A program made the translations under genes and the position numbers. From an uncultured Clostridia bacterium (GTDB lineage: Bacteria; Bacillota; Clostridia; Christensenellales; UBA1242): a stretch of DNA of 64,000 nucleotides. The DNA is taken from the NCBI GenBank assembly GCA_937895935.1, contig CALBKX010000024.1, positions 1-64,000 on the forward strand, given 5' to 3'. The notes below the pieces were generated by a model that was not told the DNA's origin, searched no databases, and worked only from the letters and a program-made list of their open reading frames with translations. Of this stretch, positions 18,056 through 28,929 are shown piece after piece (position 1 is the stretch's first letter; each line of letters opens with the position of its first letter).

Positions 18056-19472
18056 TGGCATCTCCCTTTATTTCATTAACAAATATTTGACTATTAGGAT
18101 ATTCTTTCAAAACGTCAAAAACACTTATGTTATTTTCTTTTGCAATAATTTTTGCAACTTTATCCAAACAAAATCCACTTTGACATCTTCCCATTCCAGC
18201 TCTAACTCTTCGTTTAATTCCATCAATTGTTAAAACTTTTATAGGTCTATTTAAAGCAAAAACAATATCTCCCTTTGTTATCATTTCACACTTACATATT
18301 ATTTTTCCAAAACTTGGGTCTTTTTTTACGAGCATTTCATATTTAGATTTAGGTAAATCTTTTGCTAAAAAATATGGTTTGATTTTATTTGTTGATACCT
18401 TTTTACTATTAAAACCGAGTAATTTAACTACATATTCGGCAATTGCTGGAGCACTGGAAAGTCCCGGAGAGCAAATACCAGCAATATTAATAACATTATT
18501 GTTTAATTTACTTTTTTCTACAACAAAATCATCGTCAACACAAGTTCTTATGCCAGCAAATTGTCTTATGGTCTTTTTTAAATTTAAATTATTAATTAAA
18601 TTATTTGATTTTAACTTGATTTCATTTAAACCTTCAAGAGTGGTTTTTGTAATATTTTCACTAGTGGTTGCATTTGGTCCAACAAGAATATTACCATCAA
18701 CTGTTGGAGTAATTAAAACTCCTTTTCCTTTTTGAGAGGGGAGAGGAAATAGTGTTGCGGAAACAATATCTTTTTCACTATGGTCTAAAACATAATATTC
18801 TCCACGCCTGAAATTAATATTATATTGTTCAACATTAAGCATTTTGGCAATTTCATTGTATCCAAATCCGCTTGCATTAATTATTGTCCTTGCTAAAATT
18901 GTTTCGTTGTTTCCTTGGATGTAAAATAAATTATTTTTATATTCAATTTTTTCAGTATTAAAAAATGTTCTGTACTTTCCACCATTAATAACACCTTCCT
19001 CTGCAAGACATATATTTAGCAAATATGGACTAACAATAGCGGACTTTTTTGCAAAAAGACCACAATTTATATTATTGTTTAAATTTGGGATACGTTTAAT
19101 CAATTCATCTCTTTGTAAAATTTCCAAATCGCTTGGTTTCAATCCATTTTGTAAGCCACGATCATATAATTTTTTTACAATGTCAAGATTATTGCCTAAA
19201 ACATAAGCGCCAATTTGTTTATATGGGACACCTAGTCTTTTGCACATTGTTTTATAAAGATTGCTTCCTCTTACATTAAATTTTGCTTTTAATGTGTTAG
19301 GCATTGCATCAAATCCTGCATGAACAATGCCTGAATTTGCTTTACTTTCACCTGAGGCAAAATCATTTTTTTCAATTATAATGCAATTTTTGCCTATTCT
19401 GCATAATTCACTAAAAATACAAGAGCCAATAACCCCACCGCCAAATATTGCAATGTCAAAAACATTTTCCAT
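18048..19472 (-). CDS. Anaerobic glycerol-3-phosphate dehydrogenase-like flavoprotein with BFD-type [2Fe-2S] domain
   Basis: 474 residues from the ATG at 19472, which has AAGGAG upstream; a longer frame would add an unrelated lysine- and phenylalanine-rich lead. The DAO-type FAD domain begins with FDIAIFGGGVIGS and includes ANSGIVHAGFDA. The C-terminal Fer2_BFD domain has CKCEM and CQSGFC, four cysteines for a cluster. Such proteins oxidise glycerol-3-phosphate to dihydroxyacetone phosphate. It heads an operon with the GlpB-like and DUF1667 genes. No glpK or glpF is present in this window, so the substrate is inferred. Confidence 0.85.
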   Translation of the reverse strand: MENVFDIAIFGGGVIGSCIFSELCRIGKNCIIIEKNDFASGESKANSGIVHAGFDAMPNTLKAKFNVRGSNLYKTMCKRLGVPYKQIGAYVLGNNLDIVKKLYDRGLQNGLKPSDLEILQRDELIKRIPNLNNNINCGLFAKKSAIVSPYLLNICLAEEGVINGGKYRTFFNTEKIEYKNNLFYIQGNNETILARTIINASGFGYNEIAKMLNVEQYNINFRRGEYYVLDHSEKDIVSATLFPLPSQKGKGVLITPTVDGNILVGPNATTSENITKTTLEGLNEIKLKSNNLINNLNLKKTIRQFAGIRTCVDDDFVVEKSKLNNNVINIAGICSPGLSSAPAIAEYVVKLLGFNSKKVSTNKIKPYFLAKDLPKSKYEMLVKKDPSFGKIICKCEMITKGDIVFALNRPIKVLTIDGIKRRVRAGMGRCQSGFCLDKVAKIIAKENNISVFDVLKEYPNSQIFVNEIKGDAND

Positions 19473-19696
19473 AAAGAACTCCTTGTTTACTAAAAATATA
19501 AGCAACAATTTCAATTTGGTTTTTGCTAAAAGCAATTGTTTGCAACCAAACTGCAAAAATGTGAAAAAAAATAATTGTTTTAAATACATATATATTTTAA
19601 CATTAGTTTTAAACTTTTACAAAATAATTATAAGCCAATTACAGTTTTTTTTAATGTGTGAAGACTTTTTAAGATACATAAAAATATGCAAATTAA

Positions 19697-19725
19697 TTGT
19701 GTCAAACGCAAAAAAATGATATAAT
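19697..19725 (+). promoter_or_regulatory. Promoter of rsmE that implies a leaderless mRNA
   Basis: TTGTGT (19697-19702), 17 bp, TATAAT (19720-19725) with a TGA extended -10. Only seven bases separate the -10 box from the ATG at 19733, so transcription should begin at or within a base of the start codon. No ribosome binding site is present. Confidence 0.75.
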
Positions 19726-19732
19726 CTACTTT

Positions 19733-20431
19733 ATGAAAAAATTTTTTGCAAATAAAGTGGACAATGAATTTATTTTTGAAGGTGATGAACTTGCGCATTT
19801 TAATGTATTAAGATGTAAGTTGGGTGAAAATATACTTTGTCTTTGTGAAGACGGATTTGATTATTTATGCGAAGTGACAGTTTTAGGCAAAAAACAGGCT
19901 AAAGCAAAAATAATTTCAAAAGAATTAAATAACAAAAATCCTAAAATCAACATAACAGTTTTCCAAGGCTTGGTTAAAGGTGAAAAATTAGATTTGATTG
20001 TTCAGAAATTAACTGAATTAGGTATTACAAATTTATATCCTTTTGAAAGCGAGTTTATTGTTGCTAAAGCAAACAACAACAAAATTAGTAGATTAAACAA
20101 AATTAGTCTTGAGGCTTGCAAGCAATGTGGGAGAAGTATTCCTTTAAATATTTACGACGTGTTAAGTTTTAATGAAATGATACACAAATTAAAAAATTTT
20201 GATATTGTTTTGTTTGCAAACGAAAAAAATAAAATTAGAAATTTTGATGACATAAAAAATAAAAATAATATAGCAATTGTTGTGGGAAGTGAGGGCGGAT
20301 TTAGCGACAAGGAAATTGAACAGATTAATAGTGTGGGGGCTATTAATTTTGGTTTAGGTGAAAGAATTTTGAGAGCCGAAACTGCTTGTATTGCAATGTC
20401 TGCAATAATTGGCTATAATGTAAATGTTTAA
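19733..20431 (+). CDS. rsmE: 16S rRNA (uracil1498-N3)-methyltransferase RsmE
   Basis: 232 residues from the ATG at 19733 (MKKFFANKVDNEFIFEGDELAHFNVLRCK); a longer frame begins upstream but its first codons precede the promoter. RsmE is a SPOUT methyltransferase that modifies U1498 of 16S rRNA. The trefoil-knot region is VVGSEGGFSDKEIEQI and LGERILRAETAC; the PUA-like N-terminal part binds RNA. The protein is near the usual length. It opens a rightward group with mtaB, a HIT protein and a SpoU methylase, and lacks a ribosome binding site. Confidence 0.93.
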   Translation: MKKFFANKVDNEFIFEGDELAHFNVLRCKLGENILCLCEDGFDYLCEVTVLGKKQAKAKIISKELNNKNPKINITVFQGLVKGEKLDLIVQKLTELGITNLYPFESEFIVAKANNNKISRLNKISLEACKQCGRSIPLNIYDVLSFNEMIHKLKNFDIVLFANEKNKIRNFDDIKNKNNIAIVVGSEGGFSDKEIEQINSVGAINFGLGERILRAETACIAMSAIIGYNVNV

Positions 20432-20442
20432 AAGAAGGACAA

Positions 20443-21687
20443 ATGAAAATAGTAGTTTATACTTTAGGATGTAAAGTAAATCAATATGAAAGTGAAGGAC
20501 TAATGTTTAGTCTTAAAAGTTTAGGTAATGAGGTTTTTTCTGAAATAGTTCCTGCCGATGTATATATTTTAAATTCATGTGCAGTAACTAATGAAGCTGA
20601 AAAAAAATCAAGACAAACAATAGCAAAATTTAAGGCGTGTAATCCAAATGCGAAAATATATGTATGCGGATGTGCTTCACAAAAAAATTCAAAACAATTT
20701 AATGATATTGACGGTGTTGTTTATGTTAAAGGAACAGCCAATAAATTAAGTTTAATTGATGATTTTAACAAAACTGGCGTTGATATAGATGATTTACCTA
20801 TAACTTATAACGAAGAGTTTAAAGTTGAACCAACAAAAACTCGTGCGTATATAAAAATTCAGGATGGTTGTAATAATTTTTGCTCTTATTGTGTTATTCC
20901 TTATTTAAGAGGAAGAAGTCGTTCTCGTGATTTAATGAGCATATTGAAAGAGGTAGATGAATTATCTAAATATGTAAAAGAAATTGTCATAACTGGAATT
21001 GACATAACAGATTATAAAATAGATGGCGAAAGGGCTTTTTCAAAACTAATTGAAATGCTTGAGCCATATAAAAACATTAGATTTAGATTGGGTAGTTTAG
21101 AACAAGGGTTAATTGATGAAAATTTTATTAACGCAATGAAAAATTCAAACATTTGTCCACATTTTCATTTATCACTTCAAAGTGGCAGTGATACAGTTTT
21201 AAAAAGAATGAATAGAAAATACACTACAAAGCAATATTTAAAATCAATTAAATTGATTAACAAAAACTTTAAAAACCCTAGTATTACAACTGATGTTATA
21301 GTTGGTTTTCCTCAAGAAACAAATAAGGAATTTGAAGAAACTCTTAGGTTTGTTAAAAAAGCTGGATTTTATAACATTCATATTTTTCCATACTCGAAAC
21401 GCTCAGGTACTTTGGCGGAAAAAATGCCACAAGTTGACGGAAATATAAAAAAGGAAAGAGTAAAGAAATTATCATTAATTAATGAAAAACTAAATGAAAA
21501 ATTTATTAAAAAAGCGAAAAGATTTCAACACCAAATTTTAGTTGAAGAATTTGATGGCGAGTATTATATAGGTTATACTGAAAATTATATCAAATGTTAT
21601 ATAATCGAAAAATGTGAAATAAATGAATTTGTTAATGTAAAAATAAAGCAAAAATTTAAAGATGGCGCATTAGCTATAAAAATTTAA
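20443..21687 (+). CDS. mtaB: tRNA (N6-threonylcarbamoyladenosine37-C2)-methylthiotransferase MtaB
   Basis: 414-residue radical SAM enzyme that converts t6A37 to ms2t6A37. The N-terminal UPF0004 domain shows CKVNQYES, SCAVTNEAEKKSRQ and CGCASQ (cluster cysteines); the radical SAM triad is CNNFCSYCVIPYLRGRSRSR; a C-terminal TRAM-like domain follows (EEFDGEYYIGYTENY). GAAGGAC precedes the ATG. The neighbours rsmE and the HIT gene are also translation or nucleotide related. Confidence 0.93.
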   Translation: MKIVVYTLGCKVNQYESEGLMFSLKSLGNEVFSEIVPADVYILNSCAVTNEAEKKSRQTIAKFKACNPNAKIYVCGCASQKNSKQFNDIDGVVYVKGTANKLSLIDDFNKTGVDIDDLPITYNEEFKVEPTKTRAYIKIQDGCNNFCSYCVIPYLRGRSRSRDLMSILKEVDELSKYVKEIVITGIDITDYKIDGERAFSKLIEMLEPYKNIRFRLGSLEQGLIDENFINAMKNSNICPHFHLSLQSGSDTVLKRMNRKYTTKQYLKSIKLINKNFKNPSITTDVIVGFPQETNKEFEETLRFVKKAGFYNIHIFPYSKRSGTLAEKMPQVDGNIKKERVKKLSLINEKLNEKFIKKAKRFQHQILVEEFDGEYYIGYTENYIKCYIIEKCEINEFVNVKIKQKFKDGALAIKI

Positions 21688-21697
21688 GGAGGCAAAT

Positions 21698-22033
21698 ATG
21701 TGTGATTGTATTTTTTGTAAAATAGGAAAAGGTGAAATAAGTTCAAAAAAATATTATGAAGATGATGATTTCTTTATAATATCTGATATATCTCCTAAAG
21801 CAAAATGTCATTATTTAATGATTCCAAAAAATCATTATAAATTAATATCTGAGCAAACTGAAAACGATAGAAAAATTATCGCAAAAATGTTTGATGTTTT
21901 GCCAAAAATCCAACACGAACTTGGTTTGGACGGCGGATATAGACTAATTATTAATCAAGGTGAAGACGGCGGACAAGAAGTCCCTCATTTACACATCCAT
22001 ATATTAGGTGGGGAAAAGTTAAAAAGTTTTTAA
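21698..22033 (+). CDS. HIT family hydrolase (HinT-like)
   Basis: 111-residue nucleotide phosphoramidase-like protein. CIFCKIGKGEI is the typical N terminus, and the histidine triad is VPHLHIHILGG. AAGGAGG precedes the ATG. It follows mtaB by 10 bp. HIT proteins hydrolyse AMP-lysine or adenosine phosphoramidates; the natural substrate here is unknown. Confidence 0.94.
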   Translation: MCDCIFCKIGKGEISSKKYYEDDDFFIISDISPKAKCHYLMIPKNHYKLISEQTENDRKIIAKMFDVLPKIQHELGLDGGYRLIINQGEDGGQEVPHLHIHILGGEKLKSF

Positions 22034-22108
22034 ATTAAAACAAATGTTTTTTTCAAACTTTCTATTTGCTTGCAAAATTTGTGCTAATGATGTAATATAT
22101 AATTTAGT

Positions 22109-22840
22109 ATGGTTTTAGCATCAATGCAAAATGAAAAAATTAAGATGTTAAAAAAACTGATGGCAGATAAGTCATTGGTATTTTTTGATAATCCAAAATT
22201 AGTTTATGAAGCATATACAGCTGGACATAATATACTATACTTAATCAAAAAGGAAGGCTATGTCGGTAAAACCGACTATGGTGGAGAAGTTGTTGAAGTA
22301 ACTGAAAACGTGTTTAAAACATTTTCTTCAACTATAAATTCTCAAGGTTTAATTGGGGTTGTAAAATTAAAAGAACAACCTCTTTCCAAACCAAAAGGTA
22401 ATTTTTTGGTACTTGATAGTCTTCAAGACCCGGGTAACGTTGGAACTCTTTTAAGGTCGGCTCTTGGTGCAAATTTTTTAGATGTGTATTTGCTAGACTC
22501 TGTTAAAATATCAAACGAAAAAGTTGTTAGATCCTCTATGGGTTCAATATTTAAATTAAGGATGTATCAAACAACAAAGGAAGAGTTTGTTGAAGAATTT
22601 AAAAAGTGGAATTATCCATTACTTGTTTGTGATATGAATGGTGAAAACATTTTTGCATCAAAATTTAGTGGCGTGGTAGGTGTCGCAGTAGGGAATGAGG
22701 GAAATGGCATTTCTAGTAAAATTAAAGCACTCTCTACTAAAATAGTTAAAATTCCTATGCAAAATAACCTTGAAAGTTTAAATGCGGGAGTAAGTGGAAG
22801 CATTGTAATGTTTTTAGTAAACAATCAAAATAAAAATTAA
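22109..22840 (+). CDS. SpoU/TrmH family RNA 2'-O-methyltransferase
   Basis: 243 residues. An N-terminal substrate-binding part (MVLASMQNEKIKMLKKLM) precedes the SPOUT domain with LDSLQDPGNVGTLLRSALG, VAVGNEGNGIS and IPMQNNLESLNAGVSGSIV, motifs 1 to 3 of the SpoU class. It methylates 2'-OH of rRNA or tRNA; the exact site cannot be told. There is no ribosome binding site, and a promoter TTGCAA (22070), 17 bp, TAATAT (22093-22098) would start transcription 3-4 bases before the ATG. Confidence 0.88.
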   Translation: MVLASMQNEKIKMLKKLMADKSLVFFDNPKLVYEAYTAGHNILYLIKKEGYVGKTDYGGEVVEVTENVFKTFSSTINSQGLIGVVKLKEQPLSKPKGNFLVLDSLQDPGNVGTLLRSALGANFLDVYLLDSVKISNEKVVRSSMGSIFKLRMYQTTKEEFVEEFKKWNYPLLVCDMNGENIFASKFSGVVGVAVGNEGNGISSKIKALSTKIVKIPMQNNLESLNAGVSGSIVMFLVNNQNKN

Positions 22841-22867
22841 ATTAATAAGTTAAAAAAATAAAAACTA

Positions 22868-22994
22868 TGTGATGTTAAATTTGAACGTGTCAAATTTTAA
22901 GTTGATAAAACCAATACCTTGACATATCAAGGCATCACAGTGTGAATGAACATTAGTTGCTGGCACATTCCCTTCGGGCTGTTTGCCGACAACT
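22868..22994 (+). other. Structured yebC leader (three hairpins)
   Basis: TGTGATG (22868-22874) pairs with CATCACA (22933-22939) and closes two perfect hairpins: AAATTTGA-ACGTG-TCAAATTT (22877-22897) and CCTTGA-CATA-TCAAGG (22917-22932). A third hairpin, AGTTG...CAACT (22955-22994) with an inner CCC-TTC-GGG tip, follows. No known riboswitch consensus was recognised. The structure ends 29 bases before the yebC ATG. Confidence 0.55.
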
Positions 22995-23023
22995 TACAAA
23001 ATAAAGAAATAAAGGAGAAAAAT

Positions 23024-23767
23024 ATGTCAGGACATTCAAAATGGCACAATATACAAGCAAAAAAAGGCAAAACTGATGCTGCAAGAGGAAAAATTTTTAC
23101 AAAAATAGGTCGTGAAATCGCGGTATGCGTAAAACTTGGTGGGGCAGACCCAAACGTTAATAGTAAATTAAAGGATTTAATAGCAAAAGCAAAATCTAAC
23201 AATATGCCAAATGACTCTATTCAACGTAGTATAAAAAAGGCATCTGGAGAAACAGATTCTGTAAATTATGAAGAAAAAACATATGAAGGTTATGGTGTTG
23301 GTGGTACAGCCGTTATTGTTAAAACTTTAACAGACAATGTAAATAGAACAAGCGGTGATGTTCGACACGCTTTTGACAAATATTCTGGAAATTTGGGTGC
23401 AAATGGTTGTGTATCTTATATGTTTAAAAGGAAAGGACTAATTGACGTTGAGAAAAATATTAATACTGACGTTGATGAAGTTATGATGCAAGCACTTGAT
23501 TTTGGTGCATTAGATGTTATTGAAAATGATGATTGCATCACAATCGAAACAGAACCAAACAAGGTGAGCGAAATTCAAGAAAAATTAGCAAATGCAGGAC
23601 TTGTTGTTTTATCTTATGAGGACACATTAGTACCTGATAATTATATTGACTTAGATGCTAAACAAATTGAAACCTTCCAAAAAATGATAGATATTTTGGA
23701 AGATAATGATGATGTACAAGAAGTAATTCATAATGCTAATTTGCCAGAAGAAGAGGATGAAGATTAG
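23024..23767 (+). CDS. yebC: YebC/PmpR family translation or transcription factor
   Basis: 247 residues starting MSGHSKWHNIQAKKGKTDAARG, the family's universal N terminus; AAAGGAG precedes this ATG, so the longer frame beginning at 22946, which runs through the leader hairpin, is rejected. Internal motifs KAKSNNMPNDSIQR and EGYGVGGTAVIV also match. YebC proteins act as regulators, and recent work on the family links them to ribosome stalling at proline runs. It precedes ruvCAB, the standard order. Confidence 0.96.
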   Translation: MSGHSKWHNIQAKKGKTDAARGKIFTKIGREIAVCVKLGGADPNVNSKLKDLIAKAKSNNMPNDSIQRSIKKASGETDSVNYEEKTYEGYGVGGTAVIVKTLTDNVNRTSGDVRHAFDKYSGNLGANGCVSYMFKRKGLIDVEKNINTDVDEVMMQALDFGALDVIENDDCITIETEPNKVSEIQEKLANAGLVVLSYEDTLVPDNYIDLDAKQIETFQKMIDILEDNDDVQEVIHNANLPEEEDED

Positions 23768-23784
23768 TTTTTAAAGGATAACAA

Positions 23785-24276
23785 ATGAGAATTTTAGGAA
23801 TAGACCCAGGATACGCTTTAGTTGGTTATGGACTTATTGACTATGATGGTTACACCCCCAAAATTGTTGACTATGGTGTAATTTCAACTCCAAAAGAAGA
23901 AACTTTACCCAATAGGTTGTATGTGATTTATAAAACGCTAAAAAAAATTATTGAAGTTTATAAACCAGATGTAGTATCAATAGAGGAATTATTTTACTTT
24001 AAAAATCAAAAAACTATAATCCCTGTTGCTGAAGCGAGAGGTGTAATTGTTTTAACCTGTAAGGAATGTGGCTTAGATGTATATGAGTACACCCCACTAC
24101 AAATAAAACAAGCATTAACTGGTGTTGGAAGGGCGGAAAAACAACAAGTTCAATTTATGGTTAAAACTCTTTTAGGACTCGATAAAATTCCAAAACCAGA
24201 TGACGCCGCTGATGCGGTGGCAGCCGCTTTGTGTCATTCACAAATTAGTCCAAAAATTAATTTTAATAAATTATAA
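23785..24276 (+). CDS. ruvC: Holliday junction resolvase RuvC
   Basis: 163-residue endonuclease that resolves Holliday junctions. The catalytic acids are Asp7 (GIDPGYALVGYG), Glu67/68 (SIEELFYFKN) and Asp140/143 (DDAADAVAAALCH). AAAGGATAAC precedes the ATG. It lies 17 bp after yebC and 94 bp before ruvA. Confidence 0.97.
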   Translation: MRILGIDPGYALVGYGLIDYDGYTPKIVDYGVISTPKEETLPNRLYVIYKTLKKIIEVYKPDVVSIEELFYFKNQKTIIPVAEARGVIVLTCKECGLDVYEYTPLQIKQALTGVGRAEKQQVQFMVKTLLGLDKIPKPDDAADAVAAALCHSQISPKINFNKL

Positions 24277-24370
24277 AATATAACCTTTTTAGTAATTAGG
24301 TTTAGCAAAAGAATAAATTAAATGAATAAAGTGGACAATTAATAAAATATTTTTAATCAAAGGAAATTTT

Positions 24371-24961
24371 ATGTATTCATATATAATTGGAGTAGTTACT
24401 TTAAAAGACATAAACAAAGTAACATTAGAAAATAATGGCATAGGCTATGAAATTTTTGTTTCTTCACAAACGTTAGATTCTATTACTTTTGAAAATGAGC
24501 CTATAAAAATATATACCTATCTCAATGTTAAAGAAGATGAAATGTCATTATTTGGTTTTATAAGCCTTGACGAAAAAGATATGTTTTTAAAACTAATTAC
24601 AGTAGGTGGGATAGGCCCTAAAATGGCTATAGCTATTTTGTCCGATATTTCTATATCTAGTTTAAAAAATGCAATCATCAATGAGGATACAAAAAGACTA
24701 TGCAAACTTAAGGGTCTAGGCAAAAAAACAGCGGAAAGATTAATATTAGAACTTAAAGACAAAATTAATCCACTTGAAACTCTAGCAAGTAACTTAGTTG
24801 AAGATGATGTTGACGAAAATGTTATTAATGATGCAATATCAGCACTTGTTGGTCTTGGTCTAAGCAAAAACGAGGCTTTTAAACTTGTGAAGGAAACTGC
24901 TAAAAAAGATATGACACTAGAACAAATTATTACAAATGTATTAAGAGGAATGAGTAGATAA
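24371..24961 (+). CDS. ruvA: Holliday junction branch migration protein RuvA
   Basis: 196 residues, normal length. An N-terminal OB domain ([27 protein letters not shown]) is followed by a helix-hairpin-helix region ([33 protein letters not shown]) and the C-terminal UBA-like domain that contacts RuvB. AAAGGAAATTTT precedes the ATG. Its stop overlaps the ruvB start (TAATG). Confidence 0.97.
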   Translation: MYSYIIGVVTLKDINKVTLENNGIGYEIFVSSQTLDSITFENEPIKIYTYLNVKEDEMSLFGFISLDEKDMFLKLITVGGIGPKMAIAILSDISISSLKNAIINEDTKRLCKLKGLGKKTAERLILELKDKINPLETLASNLVEDDVDENVINDAISALVGLGLSKNEAFKLVKETAKKDMTLEQIITNVLRGMSR

Positions 24962-26010
24962 TGGAAGATTTAGATAGATTTATCACTAGCACAAAAAATG
25001 CTACTGATTTAGAAATTGAAAATTCACTTCGTCCAAGATCAATGAATGATTATGTTGGTCAAGAAAAAATTAAAAATAATCTTAATATTTATATTAAAGC
25101 GGCAAAAAATCGTGGAGAAACTTTGGATCACGTGCTTTTGTATGGTCCTCCAGGACTTGGAAAAACAACCTTGTCACACATTATTGCAAATGAAATGGGG
25201 AGCCAAATTAAAATTACCAGTGGCCCTACAATAGAACACGCCGCTGACCTTGCTGCTATTCTGACAAATTTAAATAAAAATGATGTGTTATTCATTGATG
25301 AAATTCATCGCTTGAATAAATCTGTTGAAGAGGTTTTATATCCCGCTATGGAAGATTTTGCTTTGGACTTTATTGTTGGTAAAGGTCCTTCAGCGAGAAA
25401 TATGCGTTTAAAAATTCAACCTTTTACACTCATTGGCGCCACAACAAGGGCAGGAATGTTAACTGGTCCTCTTCGTGACCGTTTTGGTGTTATTTGTAGG
25501 CTTGAACTTTATTCTGTTGATGAATTAAAAATAATTATCAATCGTTCTGCAAAAATTTTAAATGTTAAATTAGATGATGATGCTTGTACTGAAATTGCAA
25601 GTCGTAGCAGAGGAACACCTAGGCTCGCAAACCGCTTACTTAAACGTGTTAGGGATTATGCGGATGTTTTAGGCGAAGGGCATATTGACATTAAAATGGC
25701 AAAAAAATCGTTAGAATTAATGGAAATTGATAATTTAGGTCTTGATGTTATAGATAGAAAGGTTATGCTTGCTATTATAAAAAAATTTGCTGGTGGTCCT
25801 GTGGGTTTAGAAACTTTAGCTTCTTCAACGGGTGAAGATTCAACAACAATTGAAGATGTTTATGAACCTTATCTATTGCAATTAGGCTTTATTGCAAGAA
25901 CTCCAAGAGGTAGAGTGGCACTAGCAAAAGCTTATGAACATTTTTGTGTTGAATTATCTGAGGATAAAAAACAACAAATAGAAACATACAAGGTGGCACA
26001 AGATGACTGA
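24961..26010 (+). CDS. ruvB: Holliday junction branch migration helicase RuvB
   Basis: 349-residue AAA+ motor. N terminus [19 protein letters not shown]; Walker [11 protein letters not shown]; Walker [15 protein letters not shown]; sensor region [18 protein letters not shown]; the C-terminal winged helix ends in [15 protein letters not shown]. Translationally coupled to ruvA at one end and overlapping queA by 8 bp at the other. Confidence 0.98.
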   Translation: MEDLDRFITSTKNATDLEIENSLRPRSMNDYVGQEKIKNNLNIYIKAAKNRGETLDHVLLYGPPGLGKTTLSHIIANEMGSQIKITSGPTIEHAADLAAILTNLNKNDVLFIDEIHRLNKSVEEVLYPAMEDFALDFIVGKGPSARNMRLKIQPFTLIGATTRAGMLTGPLRDRFGVICRLELYSVDELKIIINRSAKILNVKLDDDACTEIASRSRGTPRLANRLLKRVRDYADVLGEGHIDIKMAKKSLELMEIDNLGLDVIDRKVMLAIIKKFAGGPVGLETLASSTGEDSTTIEDVYEPYLLQLGFIARTPRGRVALAKAYEHFCVELSEDKKQQIETYKVAQDD

Positions 26011-27037
26011 GTTTACTAAAAAAAACACTTATAATTATTATCTTCCAGAAGAATTAATAGCACAAAATCCAGCTGAACCACGAGATGGTGCAAAACTTTT
26101 AGTTTTTGATAGAAAAACAAAACAAATTGAAGATAAAATTTTTAGGGATATTATAGATTATTTAAAACCTGGCGATGTGATTGTTCTTAACAATTCGCGT
26201 GTTATTCCTGCTAGAATATTTGGAATAAAAGAACAAACAGGAGCACATATTGAAGTTTTACTTCAAAAAAGAATAGATTTAACCGATTGGGAAATAATCG
26301 CAAAACCATTTAAACGTTTGAAAATTGGTACTATTGTAAAATTTAATGATGAACTTTCAATGAGGGTTGATCAATTATTATCTGATGGTGTTTGCAGAGT
26401 TAAGTTTATTTTTAACGGTAGGTTTGAAGAAATTTTAGATAAAATTGGTTCAATGCCTCTTCCTCCATATATTAGTGAAAAATTAAAAAATAGAGAAGAT
26501 TATCAAACTGTTTATTCTAAGATTGAAGGATCGTCTGCTGCTCCTACTGCTGGTCTTCATTGGACAAAAGAACTTTTACAAAAAGTTAAAGAAAAAGGTG
26601 TTGAAGTCCTTGAAGTGATGTTACACGTTGGACTTGGTACATTTAGGCCAGTAAAAGAAGATGATATTTTAAATCATCAAATGCATTCTGAATATTATGA
26701 AATAAGTAATGAGGTTGCAGAAAGAATAAATTTGGCTAAAAAAGAAGGCAGAAGAGTTATCGCTTGCGGTACAACTTCTGTCAGAGTTTTGGAAAGTGCT
26801 GCTGTTTCAAAAGGGATAATTAAAGCACATAGCGGTGATACGCAAATATTTATTTATCCACCTTTTGATTTTAAAATTGTAGATGGATTAATAACCAATT
26901 TTCACTTGCCTGAAAGCACACTTATGATGCTTGTTTCTGCTTTTGAAACAGTTAACGATATAAAAATAATATACAATTATGCAGTAGAGAAAAAATATAG
27001 ATTTTTTAGTTTTGGTGATGCAATGTTATTGTTGTAA
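26003..27037 (+). CDS. queA: S-adenosylmethionine:tRNA ribosyltransferase-isomerase QueA
   Basis: 344 residues. QueA transfers the ribosyl part of S-adenosylmethionine to preQ1 in tRNA to give epoxyqueuosine. Recognised by [22 protein letters not shown] at the start, [31 protein letters not shown] and [16 protein letters not shown]. It follows ruvB with an 8-bp overlap and precedes tgt, so preQ1 insertion and modification are encoded together. Confidence 0.97.
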   Translation: MTEFTKKNTYNYYLPEELIAQNPAEPRDGAKLLVFDRKTKQIEDKIFRDIIDYLKPGDVIVLNNSRVIPARIFGIKEQTGAHIEVLLQKRIDLTDWEIIAKPFKRLKIGTIVKFNDELSMRVDQLLSDGVCRVKFIFNGRFEEILDKIGSMPLPPYISEKLKNREDYQTVYSKIEGSSAAPTAGLHWTKELLQKVKEKGVEVLEVMLHVGLGTFRPVKEDDILNHQMHSEYYEISNEVAERINLAKKEGRRVIACGTTSVRVLESAAVSKGIIKAHSGDTQIFIYPPFDFKIVDGLITNFHLPESTLMMLVSAFETVNDIKIIYNYAVEKKYRFFSFGDAMLLL

Positions 27038-27132
27038 TTTAATTATTTAATAATTATATATTCAAACAAAATTGAAAATAACCAAATTAAATTTAATTTA
27101 ATTAAATTACTCTAAAAAATAAAGGATTATAA

Positions 27133-28245
<1,113 letters not shown>

Positions 28246-28379
28246 ATTGTGATAGATTAAAAAATTTGTGCAATTAATCCAAAAAAATTTAAATGAAGTT
28301 TTTTATAAATTATACTTGCGTAAAGATAAAAAAATAAATTTTGCCTTTTTAATTTGTTTGCTACTATTGTTTGAAAATC

Positions 28380-28413
28380 AAGTGCCCTTTTGTGCATAAA
28401 AGGCACTTTTTCT
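28380..28413 (+). terminator. Intrinsic terminator downstream of tgt
   Basis: AGTGCC pairs with GGCACT, extended by TTTT/AAAA, and is followed by TTTTTCTTTTT. It lies about 135 bp past the tgt stop. Confidence 0.85.
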
Positions 28414-28445
28414 TTTTATAATACAATTTTATGATTAATTGGCTA

Positions 28446-28683
28446 TTGATTTTTTAAAAAAACTATATATAATAATAACAAATGACGTTGAAATTTAAAC
28501 AAGTTTAAATTTTACGATATTGATAAATCAATCTCACTTTGCTAGTCGCAAAGAAACGTCTTTTAGTTTTGCTTCACGCGGAGAAAATATCGGTTTTTTC
28601 TTTATTTTACGCAAAATCTTACGGTATGTTTGCAATGCTGACAAATGTTAATTGGAAATTTTATATATTTTATAGGAGCACTT
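28446..28683 (+). promoter_or_regulatory. Promoter and structured leader before the 28-residue peptide gene
   Basis: TTGATT (28446-28451), 16 bp, TATAAT (28468-28473) gives a start near 28480 and a leader of about 200 nt. It contains a perfect inverted repeat AAATTTAAAC-AA-GTTTAAATTT (28491-28512) and a hairpin CTTTGC-TAGTC-GCAAAG. I recognised no known riboswitch. Apart from the tgt terminator, 28246-28683 holds nothing else that I can support. Confidence 0.5.
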
Positions 28684-28770
28684 ATGATTTTAGCAACTTT
28701 TGCACAAATAGCAGTTCCTCTTTTGGTACTATCATTGTTTGTAATTTTATTTGGTTTTTTAATGAGATAG
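28684..28770 (+). CDS. 28-residue hydrophobic peptide in the yajC position
   Basis: The frame reads MILATFAQIAVPLLVLSL, then FVILFGFLMR and stop: one membrane helix and a terminal Arg. AGGAG lies six bases before the ATG. Clostridia usually carry yajC between tgt and the next membrane gene, and YajC has one N-terminal helix ending in a YFLMIRPQ-type motif. The end GFLMR resembles that motif cut short, so this may be a shrunken YajC. A toxin-type peptide or a chance frame are alternatives. Confidence 0.5.
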   Translation: MILATFAQIAVPLLVLSLFVILFGFLMR

Positions 28771-28929
28771 TAAATTTTAAATTTAAAAAATAATATTTAC
28801 AAAACAAATTTTATCATTAAATATTGTTAAAAATGAAACTTTATTTTATCAAAAATTATATATTTATTGATTAAAATAGTAATAAAGATATCTAAAATCT
28901 CATATGTTTAAATCATAGGAGGTTTTTTT

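Noticed and set aside
22946..23023. Longer N terminus for YebC
   Set aside because: The extra 26 codons lie in the leader hairpin; a good ribosome binding site stands before MSGHSKWHN at 23024, the universal family start.
28539..28793. 84-codon frame after tgt
   Set aside because: It has no ribosome binding site and overlaps the 28-codon frame, which does; its composition is not protein-like.
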